The notes beneath the pieces were generated by a model. That model made no database searches and was not told where the DNA came from. It worked only from the letters and a program-made list of their open reading frames with translations. From positions 26,265,320-26,329,319 of the forward strand of contig NC_134428.1 in NCBI RefSeq assembly GCF_030867145.1: a DNA stretch of 64,000 bases, given 5' to 3'. Position numbers and translations under genes: made by a program. Below are positions 20,276 through 31,780 of this stretch, piece by piece. Source of the DNA: Opisthocomus hoazin (Eukaryota; Chordata; Aves; Opisthocomiformes; Opisthocomidae). Each line of letters opens with the position of its first letter. The stretch's first letter is position 1.

Positions 20276-21335
20276 GTTTCTGCAGCGCAGGGCCGCAAGG
20301 GTCCAGGGAACAACAGCCCGGAGCAGATTCACCAGCCGCTTGCAAGTGCCAGGGAGGGGGCCGGAAGGGGCCGGCAGTGGGGCAGAGGGGGGCACATCCC
20401 TCGTGACAACAGGCGAGGGGGGACTGGGCTGCTGCAGCTGGGTTTGGCAAGAAGCACGTTGTCAGTGAAGCCACAGCCTTGCTGGGTAAGAGGGAGGAGA
20501 GAGGCTGCACTGGGGAGCAGCAAGAGAAAGGCAGGAGAGCATCCGGAGGAGAGGTGTGCTCCAGCTCCAGCTGGAGAGCCCAGGGCTCACCGCCCACCTG
20601 GCCGAGGTACCGAGCAGGTACAGGCACCGCTTGTCACCACGCGTGAGCTGCAATGGCGTTCTTCTTGGTTTGCAGTGCTCTGTGTGAGCTGCGTCTGTGC
20701 CAGAACCGCCTCTCCTCTTCACTCGGGGTTTTTCCAGGGTCCAAGGCTGACCCTGGTGAATCTGGGAGGCCGAGGGCACTCTGCTTATCCAAGGATGCCA
20801 GCAACCTTGTGCGGGGACCTGAGCGGCGCAGAGCAGGGGTCCCCAGCAGCTCCAGCCGGGTGGAGCAGCCCCTTCCCCGCAGACGGGGATCAGTACGGAG
20901 CTGCCTTCTGGGCCCTCCGGCTCGCTGGGCTGCGGCTGCCCTCCCGGCTGCTGGGCACCACGTCCTCCCCAGGAACAGCCGCCTCCTCGTCCCAGGGCCT
21001 TCTCGGGCTGGGTGCTTGTAGAACCCTTGTGCTGGGGAACCCCCGAGCCGCGGGGTCCACGCGGAAGCATCCGCTGCAGCCGGTGCTGGCCCGCCCGCCA
21101 CCACACCAGCGATGTTTGCGGTGGCACGTACGCCGTGCAGTGGGTTTGTGGTGCCTGCGGCGTGTCGCGTGGTTGTCAGGCACAATGCCCGCTCCTGGTG
21201 CCAAAGTCTGGCACAATTCCCCGCAAGTGGGCACAAATTCATCCTAAAACACAAACAAGGGAGGCGGCAGCAAAGTCGTTGCTTGCGTGGGTGCTGAGAG
21301 ATTCCCGCACAGGGAGGGACTTCACCAGGACCAGG
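20276..21335. other. GC-rich DNA with a long unassigned open frame
   Basis: A 355-codon plus-strand frame (20180-21247) is the longest outside the CpG islands. It overlaps minus-strand frames of 206 and 221 codons, is rich in R, G, P, A and S, and matches no family I know. I consider it fortuitous; codon-level conservation would be needed to call it coding. Confidence 0.4.
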
Positions 21336-21860
21336 AGTATTTCTGTTTAAAATTAAAATGGTCTTTTTAAAGCAGATTAAAACTCATTATGAAAACAACC
21401 ATGAACATCTGTGATCTCGCAGCAAAGACTTCCCTGGCTCTTTTAGAAATTGCCCTGTTCCCATTATAATATCAGCATAATTCTCTCTCTTTATTTCAAG
21501 CTTGCAAGATACTTATATTTCAAACAATTTTTACAGAGTTCAACTGTGAATTGCAAGCTGTTTCTTCTGCTTATGCATTAATTGTATGTGTGTGTCCAGT
21601 GCTAAGCCTTATTGCCATGTAATTCGTACAACGTAATTAACCATGTAGAAACCATAATACGTTGCTTTGGAAGAGTTACATCCAGTTAATCTAATTGACT
21701 AATAACATGTTTTCATTTAGCAGCACGTACTGTATTTCCAGTGATTGAATTAATGTCATGTTAACGGCTGCTTTTTGCAACAACATTTGGCATAAATTGC
21801 ATTAAAAATTGATGTTCCTACAAATGTATTTTGAATACAGCTCAGCATGTGGTCTGGGAA
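21336..21860. promoter_or_regulatory. Long AT-rich block dense in homeodomain sites, strongest candidate regulatory element
   Basis: About 520 bp of CpG-poor, AT-rich sequence between GC-rich flanks. TAAT/ATTA cores recur: GCATTAATTG (near 21574), ACGTAATTAA (21631-21640), CCAGTTAATCTAATTGACTA (near 21682-21701) and GTGATTGAATTAATG (21741-21755). All frames have frequent stops and no transposon signature is seen. Length, boundaries and motif density fit a conserved developmental enhancer; conservation itself cannot be checked here. Confidence 0.5.
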
Positions 21861-23228
21861 AACACTCCTGTTGTTTATTAAATCAGCTTGGTTTGCAAGC
21901 ACGCTCAGAGGAGCAACGCCACGAGTGCCCTGCTGCCTTTGCTGCAGGACCGGGCCGGGACCAGGCTGGCATCGCTGCGGACCACTGCCGCCCCGGTCCT
22001 GCCCCAGGTCCGAGCCCCCCCGGCTGCAGCAGGACAGGCACTTCTGGCTGCCGTGGGCTTGCGGTGCTTCCCTGCGTGGGCTCCTGAAACAGGTTTTAAA
22101 AGGAATCTCTGTTGACAGAGAGACTGTGGTTGGAAAGCTCCGGGCACCTGCTGGGGGAAAAGGCAGACCTGGAGATGCAATGAGCTGTGTCCCTCGGTAA
22201 ACTCCCCACCGCTGTGCCTGTCTAGCCTGCCTGCCTTCCTGCCACGGCGGCCACGAGGGCAGAATGAAAACACGCTCCGCAGCTGCTGCCTCCCCTCCCG
22301 TCTGTGTTTGCAGATGGCCCCGAGGGAGGGGGATCAATGCACCTGCAGCCGGGAGACCAACACTCACTGTCACCTGCTGCGGGAAACGAACCGAATTGCA
22401 CAGGCTGGGCCCCTCTCTGCCAGCTTTCCACCTTCAGAGGCGCGAGGATAACAGGCGTCCGCGAGGCTCAGCCCGTGGCCCACAGCCAGAGCCCGTGGCA
22501 TCCCAGCCTCCCGCCGCCAGCACGACGAAGGACCCCGAAGCTCTCCCTCACTCTGGGGCGGCTCCAGAAGCTGCTCAGTCTCAGGGCGGGGGCGGGTGGA
22601 GAGTGAGATTCAAAGGAGCGCTCCAAGGATGAGATCTGCTGTGCTCAAGTGCAATCTCCAGTGGGGGCTACAGTGTCTTTGCAGGCTGGCTCGCTTGGTT
22701 TCCACATGCGCCATCAATCCCCAGCTTCAGCCTAAGCCAAAAGCAAAAATACGGAGACACAGGGGCAGCAGGTGTGTTGGCAGCATCGCACCCCAGCCCG
22801 GCCTGGAGCTCTCTGGAGCCCACCAGAAGGGAGGGCTGCCCAGAGCGGGGACGTGCCCATCACAGCATCGCCTGTGCCATGCCACCCCAGTGGGACCGGG
22901 CGAGGGAGTGCCCTGCTGGGAGGCACAGCCACCCCGCACACCCTCACCCGCTCCAGCAGAGCCCCCGCTGTCCTTGGCTGGGCTCCCCAGGAACCAGCCC
23001 ACCAGGATGCCTCGGACCTGGGAGGATCATCTGTGTGCATTTCAAATGCACTTAAATAAAAAATCAGCTCCTCAGGCTGGAGCACAGGCTGCGCAGAGCA
23101 GAGAGGTGTGGAGCTCCCGGGGCTGCCTGTGCTCTCTATCGGCACTGGTGGGCTTGGCGGGCTCTTGGACACGCGAGGATCCTGCTCGGCAGCACGGGGA
23201 GCATGGCTGTGGGATCCCTCCCTGCTCT
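21861..23228. other. Unique GC-rich DNA, no gene supported
   Basis: Moderate CpG content at 22400-22600. The largest frame (241 codons, 22596-23321) runs into the CA repeat. No recognised domains. Confidence 0.5.
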
Positions 23229-23260
23229 GTGCGCGCGCACACACACACACACACACACAC
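23229..23260. repeat. (CA)n dinucleotide microsatellite with GC lead-in
   Basis: GCGCGCGC passes into about twelve CA units. The alternating purine-pyrimidine tract could adopt Z-DNA. Probably polymorphic. Confidence 0.95.
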
Positions 23261-24560
23261 GAACCTCCTTTCTTCCTCCTTCCAGTGCTTCAGGAGTTCC
23301 TTTTTCTCTGCGGTGAATTAATAACATGAGCTGGGTTTTGATTCTGCATGGCAAAGACGCTGCTTTGAGGGCTGTCTGTGATCCCTCGGAGCCTGCTGAC
23401 TCTGCCTTTGTTCTACATCACTACTAGAGAGGAAAATAATGGTTGTGAAATTCAAGGTGCAAAGTGGAGACTGTCAAGGAAAATGGTAAGCCCACATTAG
23501 CTTTTTCCTTTTGTGCTTAAATTTATGTAGGGTGTCTTGGCCTTCATTATTTACAGGTTGTGTCTCTCCTAATTCCTTTGACAGTTCCTTGAAGGGACAT
23601 ACCAGCCTGGGAATGGCCCAAGAGGTGGCACAAACATAAAGCCAAGGGCCATTTCAGATCCACTGTCCCATCTGTCCCTCACTCTCCCCTCTACACTGAA
23701 TCATCTACAATGCACACATTGGAAATATAAAAGCAGGACTACCATGCTGGTGCCTGTCCCCTCCTCAGGCTGTTACCTGTTGGATGGCGGTGAGGTTTCT
23801 GCCTTTGTCCTCTTCAGAGCGTCTCCTCCTCAGTCACCCCAGCACCGGCTGAGTCCTGTGCACTGCTGCCCTGGCTCACGTTGCTTTGACACAGCTGGAC
23901 GGGCCACCCAGCTCCTCTGTGGGTCCTGAGCTAGCTGGGAAACAGAGAAGATGCTGCTGTCCTGTCTCAGAGGGTCAGAGGCTGCTTGCAGGCGGCAGCA
24001 GAAGGGCCCCCAGCACGGTGCCCTTTCCCAGGAACAGGAGCTGCCTCCTCACTTTCCTGGGTCCTGCCGCTCTGGGGAGGGTGATAACAGGCATTCATGC
24101 ATCTCAGCTCCACTTCATCTCCAGCTCTGTCTTCACTGATCATCTATGTGCTGTCACCAACAGATGTGGGTAAAGAGGGTACTGTCAGCGTGGGGAGTCT
24201 GGCCAAGGAGAGGCTGCCCCAAGCACCTTCGAGTCAGAAGAGACCCCCAGTCTGAGCTGATACATGAACTTCAGGTCTCTACAGTGCTGCCAGAGGACTA
24301 GAAACAAGCCTTTGGGACAATGATCTGGAGAGCCAGCAGGAACCTGGCAAGCTCACGGGATGAGCATCCTGGAGCAGGAATCTGGCATGCCCTGGCCTAT
24401 GGTCTGCACCTTCTCCAGCCTCTCCAGCTTCTGCTCACACAAACCCCGTGTCTCTGAGCTGATTTTGGCTGTGGCAGGATCCTCGCTCAAGCGTCTTTTC
24501 AAGTCTAGTGCCTCTGGCCAAGTCTCATAGCACTTCAGCAGCACTGGCTCTCCACACTCT
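23261..24560. other. Unique mixed DNA, no gene supported
   Basis: A donor-like ATG/GTAAGC occurs near 23485 without a matching exon. No repeat family is recognised. Confidence 0.45.
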
Positions 24561-25230
24561 ATATTTCTCACTTTTTAGGCACAGGGAACAGATGAGCTGT
24601 ATTCTGTGGCTTTTCAGCAATACACAACTCCATCTTTAAGAAACCAGGCAGGAAACACTTCTTGCAAAGTCTCAATGTTCTTGGACTCCGTAGCCAAGAC
24701 ACTGCCTGCTTGCTGAGATCATGTTTACAAGGACCACAACTCCACTACTGATTATGATTCTTTAACAATTTCAAATCAATTAAAGAGGAACAGCTGCACG
24801 TAGTTAGGATATAATACTAAACACTTCCCACACAGCCAGAGCAAACCGTGTTCCCTGGGAAGATGGATCTGAGTTGAAATAACACAGCAAACACAGCAGG
24901 ACGCAGCCACAGCTAAGCTCGGAGCCGGTGAATGAGATTCACAGAGCTGCGCATCGCACTTCCACTGAACAACTAGAAAACCTCTGGAAGATGTGAGTGC
25001 TGGTTACCAGCCCCGCAGGTGGAGAATTTACTTAATCTAAAGCAACAGCTAAAATGAGATTTATTGGAGAAAATTGTATCTAACGTCAAAGTGAGTGCAG
25101 TAAATGCTTAAAGGTCACTTTTTAAAGTAAGTTCAAACAGAATACGTATTATAGAACTTGTGAATGGCATTTTCACTTTAAAAGACCACCTTTTGTTTCC
25201 TTGCAGATTTATGAACAAATTCAGTGCTCC
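24561..25230. promoter_or_regulatory. AT-rich interval, candidate regulatory element at right end
   Basis: AT-rich sequence with CAAATCAATTAAAGAGG (24772), GAATTTACTTAATC (25023) and TTTTTAAAGTAAG. A splice-acceptor-like tract (TTTTGTTTCCTTGCAG) ends at 25206, but the following frame is not recognisably coding. Confidence 0.25.
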
Positions 25231-26174
25231 TAAGCAGGGGCGTAATAGCACTAGGCTTCAGCATCCACAGCGCAGCCAGGCACCACGCAAGGTTCCCAGC
25301 AGCGCTGCTGACGCACCCGCGTCCCAACCGGCAGCCGGCAGCCTGGCCACCGCGTCCTCGGCCGCCTGCACCACTGCCTGCCCCGGCAGCCATGCCCAGC
25401 CCCGGCAGGCAGCAGTCCCTCGCACTCCGTCGGCTCTGGACGTACAAAGCGGGACCGGGGTGGCCTGGTGCTCGGCTGCAGAAGGCTGCCAGCTGGGTGG
25501 CTGTGGGCAGGGTTCGGCGTGCCGGCACCCTCCACGCGCGGGCTCCACGGTGCCGGGCTACCCCCCCGGGAGGGTAACAGAGCGGCTGGGGACGGGTACC
25601 CCAGTGCCCCACTGGGACGTCTCAGCACTTGCACTGCTCTCCCTGGGCCAGCACAAAGGGTCTCTCCCAGCACGGTGCCCAGCCAGCACCGCATCAGCAT
25701 CCCTCACCAGACTGCCAGGGAGCACGGGGACCACGAGACTCTGAAGTAAAACCCCGTTCTTCATCTCCTCCTCCTTCCCCTGTAAATCTGCTTAAAAACT
25801 GAATTTCTCTTCTCTCTCTAGAATGTCTATTTTATTCTGGTGAAATACTGTAACTTTCCTACAGGGAAAACCTGCAAGAGCACTGGCATGCTCTTACCCT
25901 CCGTTCAGAGTGGAGCAGCCCCCGACACGCAGCACGGCGAGGAAACCTGCTGCTGCCCAGGTGCTGCCTTCACCACCCCGGGAGCACGCAGGGCAGCTCC
26001 CTCAGCTGCGGAGGAGGGAGGGTTTCACGGGGGGGTGTTGTTCAGGGGGACACGGCAGATGATCGGGACACCGGCTGCTGGCGGTGGCTCCCGAAGGCAG
26101 ATGGGCACCAGGATGCTGGGAGAGCCCTCGCTGCCAGGGCAAGGAGAGGAGACCTGCTGCTGGCACAGCTCAGC
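25231..26174. other. Unique GC-rich then mixed DNA
   Basis: 25280-25590 is GC-rich with overlapping frames of 96-194 codons on both strands. A 268-codon plus-strand frame (25840-26646) has no recognisable domains and runs across AT- and GC-rich DNA alike. No gene is called. Confidence 0.45.
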
Positions 26175-26370
26175 TCTGTGCTTCCAGGGTCCAAACAGCC
26201 TGCACACTGACCAGCTAATTTTTCTACATTTTCTACGGCTCCTTGCTAAACATCTGACCCACATGAAAATCTCCCCAAGCTCTTCTTTGTTCAGGGATGT
26301 TTGTTTACCGCAGCGCTGCCAACATAGACACATTTCTGAATGTGTTTTGTTCCAAATAAATGGGCCAGAC
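26175..26370. promoter_or_regulatory. AT-rich block, candidate conserved noncoding element
   Basis: CpG-poor block with CAGCTAATTTTTCTAC (26211), GATGTTTGTTTACC (forkhead-like, 26296) and TTCCAAATAAATGGG (26350). Supported by composition and motifs only. Confidence 0.33.
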
Positions 26371-27934
26371 AGACAACAGGGTCAAACCTATCGCACTGCA
26401 GTCACCACCAGACAAGTCCACCCTGCACGCTCACCTCGGGGATGGACAGCCCACTCTCGCTCCTCCGGCTCCTGCAAACAGACGTACCTCCTCTCTGGTC
26501 CGTGCGGGACAAGGAGACAGAAAGTGGGAGAGGACAAAGTCATCAGACGCAGCTGGCAGCACTGGCCGCATGCTCCAGCCCCAACTCACACCCAACCTGC
26601 AGCAGCCGGGGCTAATCTGATCCTGCACGGGCCCCCACCCCACTAAGCAGAGACAGGGCCGTGAGGGTCATACCGCACGGTCACTCCCCGCTTTGGCCCG
26701 GAGCTCGGTACGGTGGAGCTGGGAGCGGCGGGGGACACGGTGCCATCGGCCCAGCGCGCTGCTGAGCTCCTTCCTGGGGCGAAGGGGGAACGGCCGCCCC
26801 TCAGCTCCCCAGCACGGCAGGGGCTGGCCAGGGTGACGCAGGGAGCTCAGGGGGCACTGGCTGGGTTTACATCCAACAGAAAATTTTTTCCCCTGTTTCT
26901 CCTCGATGGATTCAAAATCCTGATTTTTTTATCCAGCAGCACATTCTGTTCCTGTGGGAAGGAGCGGTTTGGTTTAAGATACTTGCAAAAGCAAAGGAAA
27001 CAAGGACAGGAAAATTGTTGGTTGTAGTGGCACTTATCCGGGAGCCTGAAAAACAGGAAAACAACACACACAGATACATTTGTGCTGATGACAGCCTGGT
27101 ATCTTGTCCACTCAGAGACATTTTCCATGCCTTTACAAAAACATATCTTCACCATCTGTGTAAGCACCATTGCTGCGTTGCAGTAAAACCCAAGGGGCTG
27201 TGAAAGACGCCACAAGTGGCCTGTGAACTGGGAGTGTTTCACTGCTCTGTGGGGAAGAAAGTTCTCCTTTCTTAGTTTGCTGTTTTCTTTGCAGGTTACA
27301 CAGACTTAATCTTCCCTCCCTCATCCTGTTGCTGCTCATTAGCTCCACGGGCGAACACCCCTGTACACAACCCGCACTATGGCAGGGGGACGTACAGGAG
27401 CTTAGTAACTACTACCAGCGTCACCAGTTTTGATCCCACGCGGGACGCGGGAGCAACAAAGAGCTGCCTGCGGCGCACGTGCCATTCAGCTCAGCTACCT
27501 GCGTGCACTGCCTCTAACGCCTTTTGCACACCGCGAGGGAGGAAGCAATGTCCTACAGACTACGTTCGAATCGGCAGAGATGTGGCGAGAAGGGCAATGC
27601 CAAATTGCAAGGCAAACAATGAAGGCACCAGGAGAACAGCTTTTGCCTCCGTGGGCAGCTGCTGCAGAGCAAACCTCAGTCAAACGGGGGATCGCAGTGA
27701 GCCAGGAGGCAGGGTGCGCCAGCCAGGAATGCTGCTGCCTAGGAGCCCCTGGCACCCTGCAGACAGAGCCCATCTCTGCAGATTTCACAGGCAAATCTTC
27801 AATTTCAGTTCCGCACGAGAATCACACAAACAGGATGAACAGCCCCAACTCACTGGACTGCGCCTTGTTCGTCCCCAGTGTGCCACTGCAATCAGCATCC
27901 CACCCGAAATCTCTGGGAAACAAACGCATACCCA
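26371..27934. other. Unique mixed DNA, no gene supported
   Basis: GC-rich at 26660-26860, AT-rich at 26870-27340, mixed to 27930. A 223-codon plus-strand frame (27430-28101) has no known match. Confidence 0.45.
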
Positions 27935-28125
27935 GGAAAAGACTTAAATCACAGAACCATACAGCAATTAAAAGTCATGGTCATAACAGAGTCATTAGTG
28001 CCGATTCTCACACTCTTTACATAGGAGCAGCACGCAATAATAATTTCCAATTAAATTACGCTTCTCCAAGGTGCATTAACCACTTTTATCCATCCGATTA
28101 ATTGGACCCATCTCTGCTGCATGGA
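27935..28125. promoter_or_regulatory. AT-rich block, candidate conserved noncoding element
   Basis: Carries CAGCAATTAAAAGTC (27962), AATAATAATTTCCAATTAAA (near 28037) and CCGATTAATTGG (28096), several of them homeodomain-type. Sharp compositional edges. Confidence 0.35.
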
Positions 28126-30719
28126 GCAGAGTTACATCACTCCAGAGGGAAAGCAGACAGTTAATAAAACATGTTGCTGTGGTACCAATGCAGGAACACT
28201 TTACTACTATCAAACACGTACATGCACATGCATACTTGCTGCAAATTGTCTGCTCAAACAGATGCGTGGCTTTACCTGCACACCTGCAACCAAGCACACT
28301 TCGGAGGCAAACACACATTTGGTCTTGGAAAGAATGAACTGCTGTGGTCTTGCACATTTTGCAGCATCAGCGTCTCCAGAAGAGGCGTCCTCCAAGTCCA
28401 GTACCATCATCCAGTTTTCCTGGCTTTCTGGGACTTTGTTTCCACTCACCTTAGCTCCCGGCCCACTCTGCGAGGGATAACAGCACCCATGCTCGGGCCA
28501 GAGCCAGTCACCCAGCATCCCATCTGATCCACCCCAATCACTGCAGGAACCTTGTGCGGCTGGATGCGCACTTTCCTCTCTCTGCTAATTACTGCTGTGT
28601 GATGGGGAGACTTGCCAGCTGCCCAGACTCCACACCAGCACGCTCTGATCCTGCCACTCCCTTTCTCCTCGGACACAGTGCCGGGCAGTTCTGCTGAAGA
28701 CAACAGCTTTGGTGAAGGAAATCGCACCGGGCCCAGTTTGTGTGGGAAGAGCTGACCTGCTGCCATGACCTGCAGGTGAGATTTTATTTACTTGAGAGGG
28801 ATGAATGTTTCCATGCAAATTCTTCAGGCACTCAATTCTTCAGATTCCTCTTGGAAAGAAATGAGAGGAGATTCCTTCCATGCAGCACAGCAGACATGAG
28901 TGCAGACCAGCAGCAGCAGGGGGGCAGCACGTACCTGAAATGCGGTGAATGGGACATCTAGATGTGTGCTTGGCAGTCAGAGTGCTTTTGCAGACAGCGC
29001 ACAGACACGGTGGCAGCTGCACTGCAGGAAGGTGTTGGGATGGCAGAGGCACATGTATGTTTGTGTCTCTGCACGCCCATGCCCACATTGTAGGGAGAGG
29101 AGTGCCCTCATTCATTCTCTCTGCAGGCACAGATGATATAGCCTCAGGAGCATGCAGTTATCAAAATGTTATAAATTGCTACCTTTTAAATAGTGTGGTA
29201 ATTTACTAGTCCATTACAGAAGGAGTTGTAGGATACAAGGAGCACGCTATGAAAAATTATGCCTTCTGCATCACTGCTGACCTCCGTGGCTGAGGTGCTC
29301 TCAGAACTGCTCCACTGTGTCAGACTACCCTGAGCAATTAGCCATCCGTCAGAGCTCGTCAGCGTGTCACGGTGCCACAGAAGACACCACACGCTCCTGA
29401 CAGCCCCTTTACTGGAAACGTTTGCTGCAGAGGTGCCGTTCACCATCATGTCGGTGTAACCCACGGTCGCCAGTAGATTGCTCCCAGCAGGGGAAACCTC
29501 AGTGGCTCTCTGCAGCCTCCTCTCCTTCTGTAATCAAGGCATTTTTGTAGGTATCACGGTGAGCTGAGCCAGTTAATTTTAGTCCAGCAGTTTTATTCTA
29601 GGAATTCCTCAGGCTTGGAAACAATCCTTTTTTGTGACCAGTAGTGTTTTTTGTGACAGTGTTGCTGCCAAGCACTGTGCAGAAGCCAACAGAAAGGCAG
29701 CCTGCCCCAGCATGGGAGCACTGATGCTTCCCAATGGGACATGTTCTTCTGAGGATGGAGCAGAGATAGCTATGCTCCCTGTCTGGCATCTTGCTAACAA
29801 GCGTTCAGGTCTCCTCCTCTTGTGACAGTCCTCCAGTGCAGACCTGTCACAGTCCCATCATCTCTAGGATTCCAAAATCGTACTTTTTCAGTGCTGAAGC
29901 AAAATACAGTCTTTCTACATAGTTTTTGTCCCAGAAAAATATAGTCTATGATACAGGTGATCTTCAGTCTCCTCTTAAAGGATTTGTAGAACTCCTGCAG
30001 ATCTTGAAGACAGGGATATAAACCTTCCCTCTGTTGCCCACTAATGAAGAGATGCACGTCAGAGGTCCCCTTTCCCAAGGTCAGAGGCAAATTCCCTTAG
30101 AGGGAGCTTCTTAAGGCCAGGAAAGACACACGGAGCCTTTGCAGTGCCACCTCCAGCATCACACAACAGCATTGCAGCCAGTGGAATGGGCCAAGCTGCA
30201 GCAGAGCCAGCTACCAGTAGCAGCTCCCAGGACCTCTGCAGAGCACCTTCCCGCAGAGCACACAGAGTCCCGTGGGTGGTCGCAACCTTGGGACAGGTCT
30301 AGTCATCAGAAGGCTCTGGCTGCAACAGTCCTTATGGAAAAAGGCAAACAAAATCCTCCTGTCTCCCAGGACAGTCCTTCACCTCCTCTGCTGCACCTGC
30401 TCTTGGGTACCTCTGGGCTCTGCTTCTAGTCCCCTCTCAGGAGACTGATGTTTCGTACCCTGGCTGGCCGCCTTGGCCCAGCAGCCAGGGAGGAAGCCCT
30501 GCACTTGGCTCCCCTGAATGGTCGTAGACAGCCTTCACGCGTTTCGGAGACCACCCTGGTTTGTGGCGTTAAAGGCTGTTTCCCATACCCAAGCCTCCAG
30601 GGAAGATCCTCCGAACTGCGAGGTACAGCCAGCAAGGCTGTTCATCAGCCCAAGATTGTCTTGCAGTCTGGGAAGGTGGCTCCAGGTCTATTCAGCTCAC
30701 ACCAGGAGAGTTATGTCTC
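28126..30719. other. Unique mixed DNA, no gene supported
   Basis: About 2.6 kb of even-composition unique sequence with many short frames. A donor-like CAG/GTGAGA lies near 28773. I recognise no repeat or exon. Confidence 0.5.
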
Positions 30720-31499
30720 TTTTGCTGATTTTGTGTAAGGCAAAGGGATATTTCTCCTAACCCGTGTTTAATTTCTGCACATAAATCCCTCTGAACCTAA
30801 ACTTCCCATTTATTTCATGTGCTTAGATATTTCCTCATGAGTTGCAGGTGGAATCCACGTCCTGGCACACACATAAAAGCAAATACAGAAGGAATGTGTC
30901 CTGCCTGGCAATACATGCATCATCCCTGGAGGTAAATCTTGCCTCGCTGGGGAGGAAACCCTCAAGGCTCGCACACACACCAGCTATTAATTTCTCTCAA
31001 AAATATGTACATTTCAGGACACAAATAAACATGTAAATACAGGATATGTTACTCCTAGGCTTTCTCTTCAGGAGGCAAGGTGAGAACTTACAGCTTGTAG
31101 GAAACTCGCATGCAACTTAGCAACAGCTTACTAAAAACAGGTCAGCCACCCGACACCTGGGGAACAGTCAGCACCCTGGAAACACGCACAGCGCGCCCCG
31201 ATTGTATCGCACACACAAAACACATGCTGCGGCCATTCCAGGCTAGAGAAACACAGCAAACCAGCAAAGGGCAGGAAGGGTTGGCAGCGGCGTGGGGACA
31301 GGCAGGGGTGCGGCGCCGGGGGTGGCACGGCCTGGCAGCGGGACCCTCCTGCTCCGGGTGCAGCCGCTCCCGTCCTGGGCAGGGGCCCAGCACTCCCACC
31401 GTGGGGGCCGTCGTGGTCCCTCCTGCTCCGGGACCGCTGGGACCAGGGGCACGGCCGCCCCGGCTCGCTGCCCGCACATCAACGCTTCGCACAGGAAAC
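30720..31499. other. AT-rich then GC-rich unique DNA
   Basis: 30720-31090 is AT-leaning with ACACAC words; 31260-31480 is GC-rich with overlapping frames. Nothing is recognised. Confidence 0.45.
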
Positions 31500-31780
31500 A
31501 CTATCAGGGAGCTTTGTGGGATCGTGAATATGAATTGCTTTGACCTCACTTAGTCTGATATGGTAGAGTATTAAATCTCTATTTTTCAAGCATTAAGCCT
31601 GTGTAATAGAAGGATGCTGCGAGCAATTTGCAATAAGATGAAGGGATATTACTGTCCTGGGAGACAGACAATCCAACCACATCCACCAATTGATAACAGA
31701 GATAGTGGCTTAGGTTCATGCTAGCTATTAATTAAGGGCATGTTTTATGTGGAAGACAATACCAGCTTACACAGGCAGGT
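31500..31780. promoter_or_regulatory. AT-rich block, candidate conserved noncoding element
   Basis: Contains GAATATGAATTGC, AAGCATTAAGCC (31590), ACCAATTGATAAC (31685) and GCTATTAATTAAGGGC (31724). CpG-poor with stops in all frames. Motif density suggests a homeodomain-responsive element. Confidence 0.38.

Noticed and set aside
25840..26646. 268-codon plus-strand frame
   Set aside because: No recognisable domain; it crosses both GC-rich and AT-rich DNA without coding-like composition.
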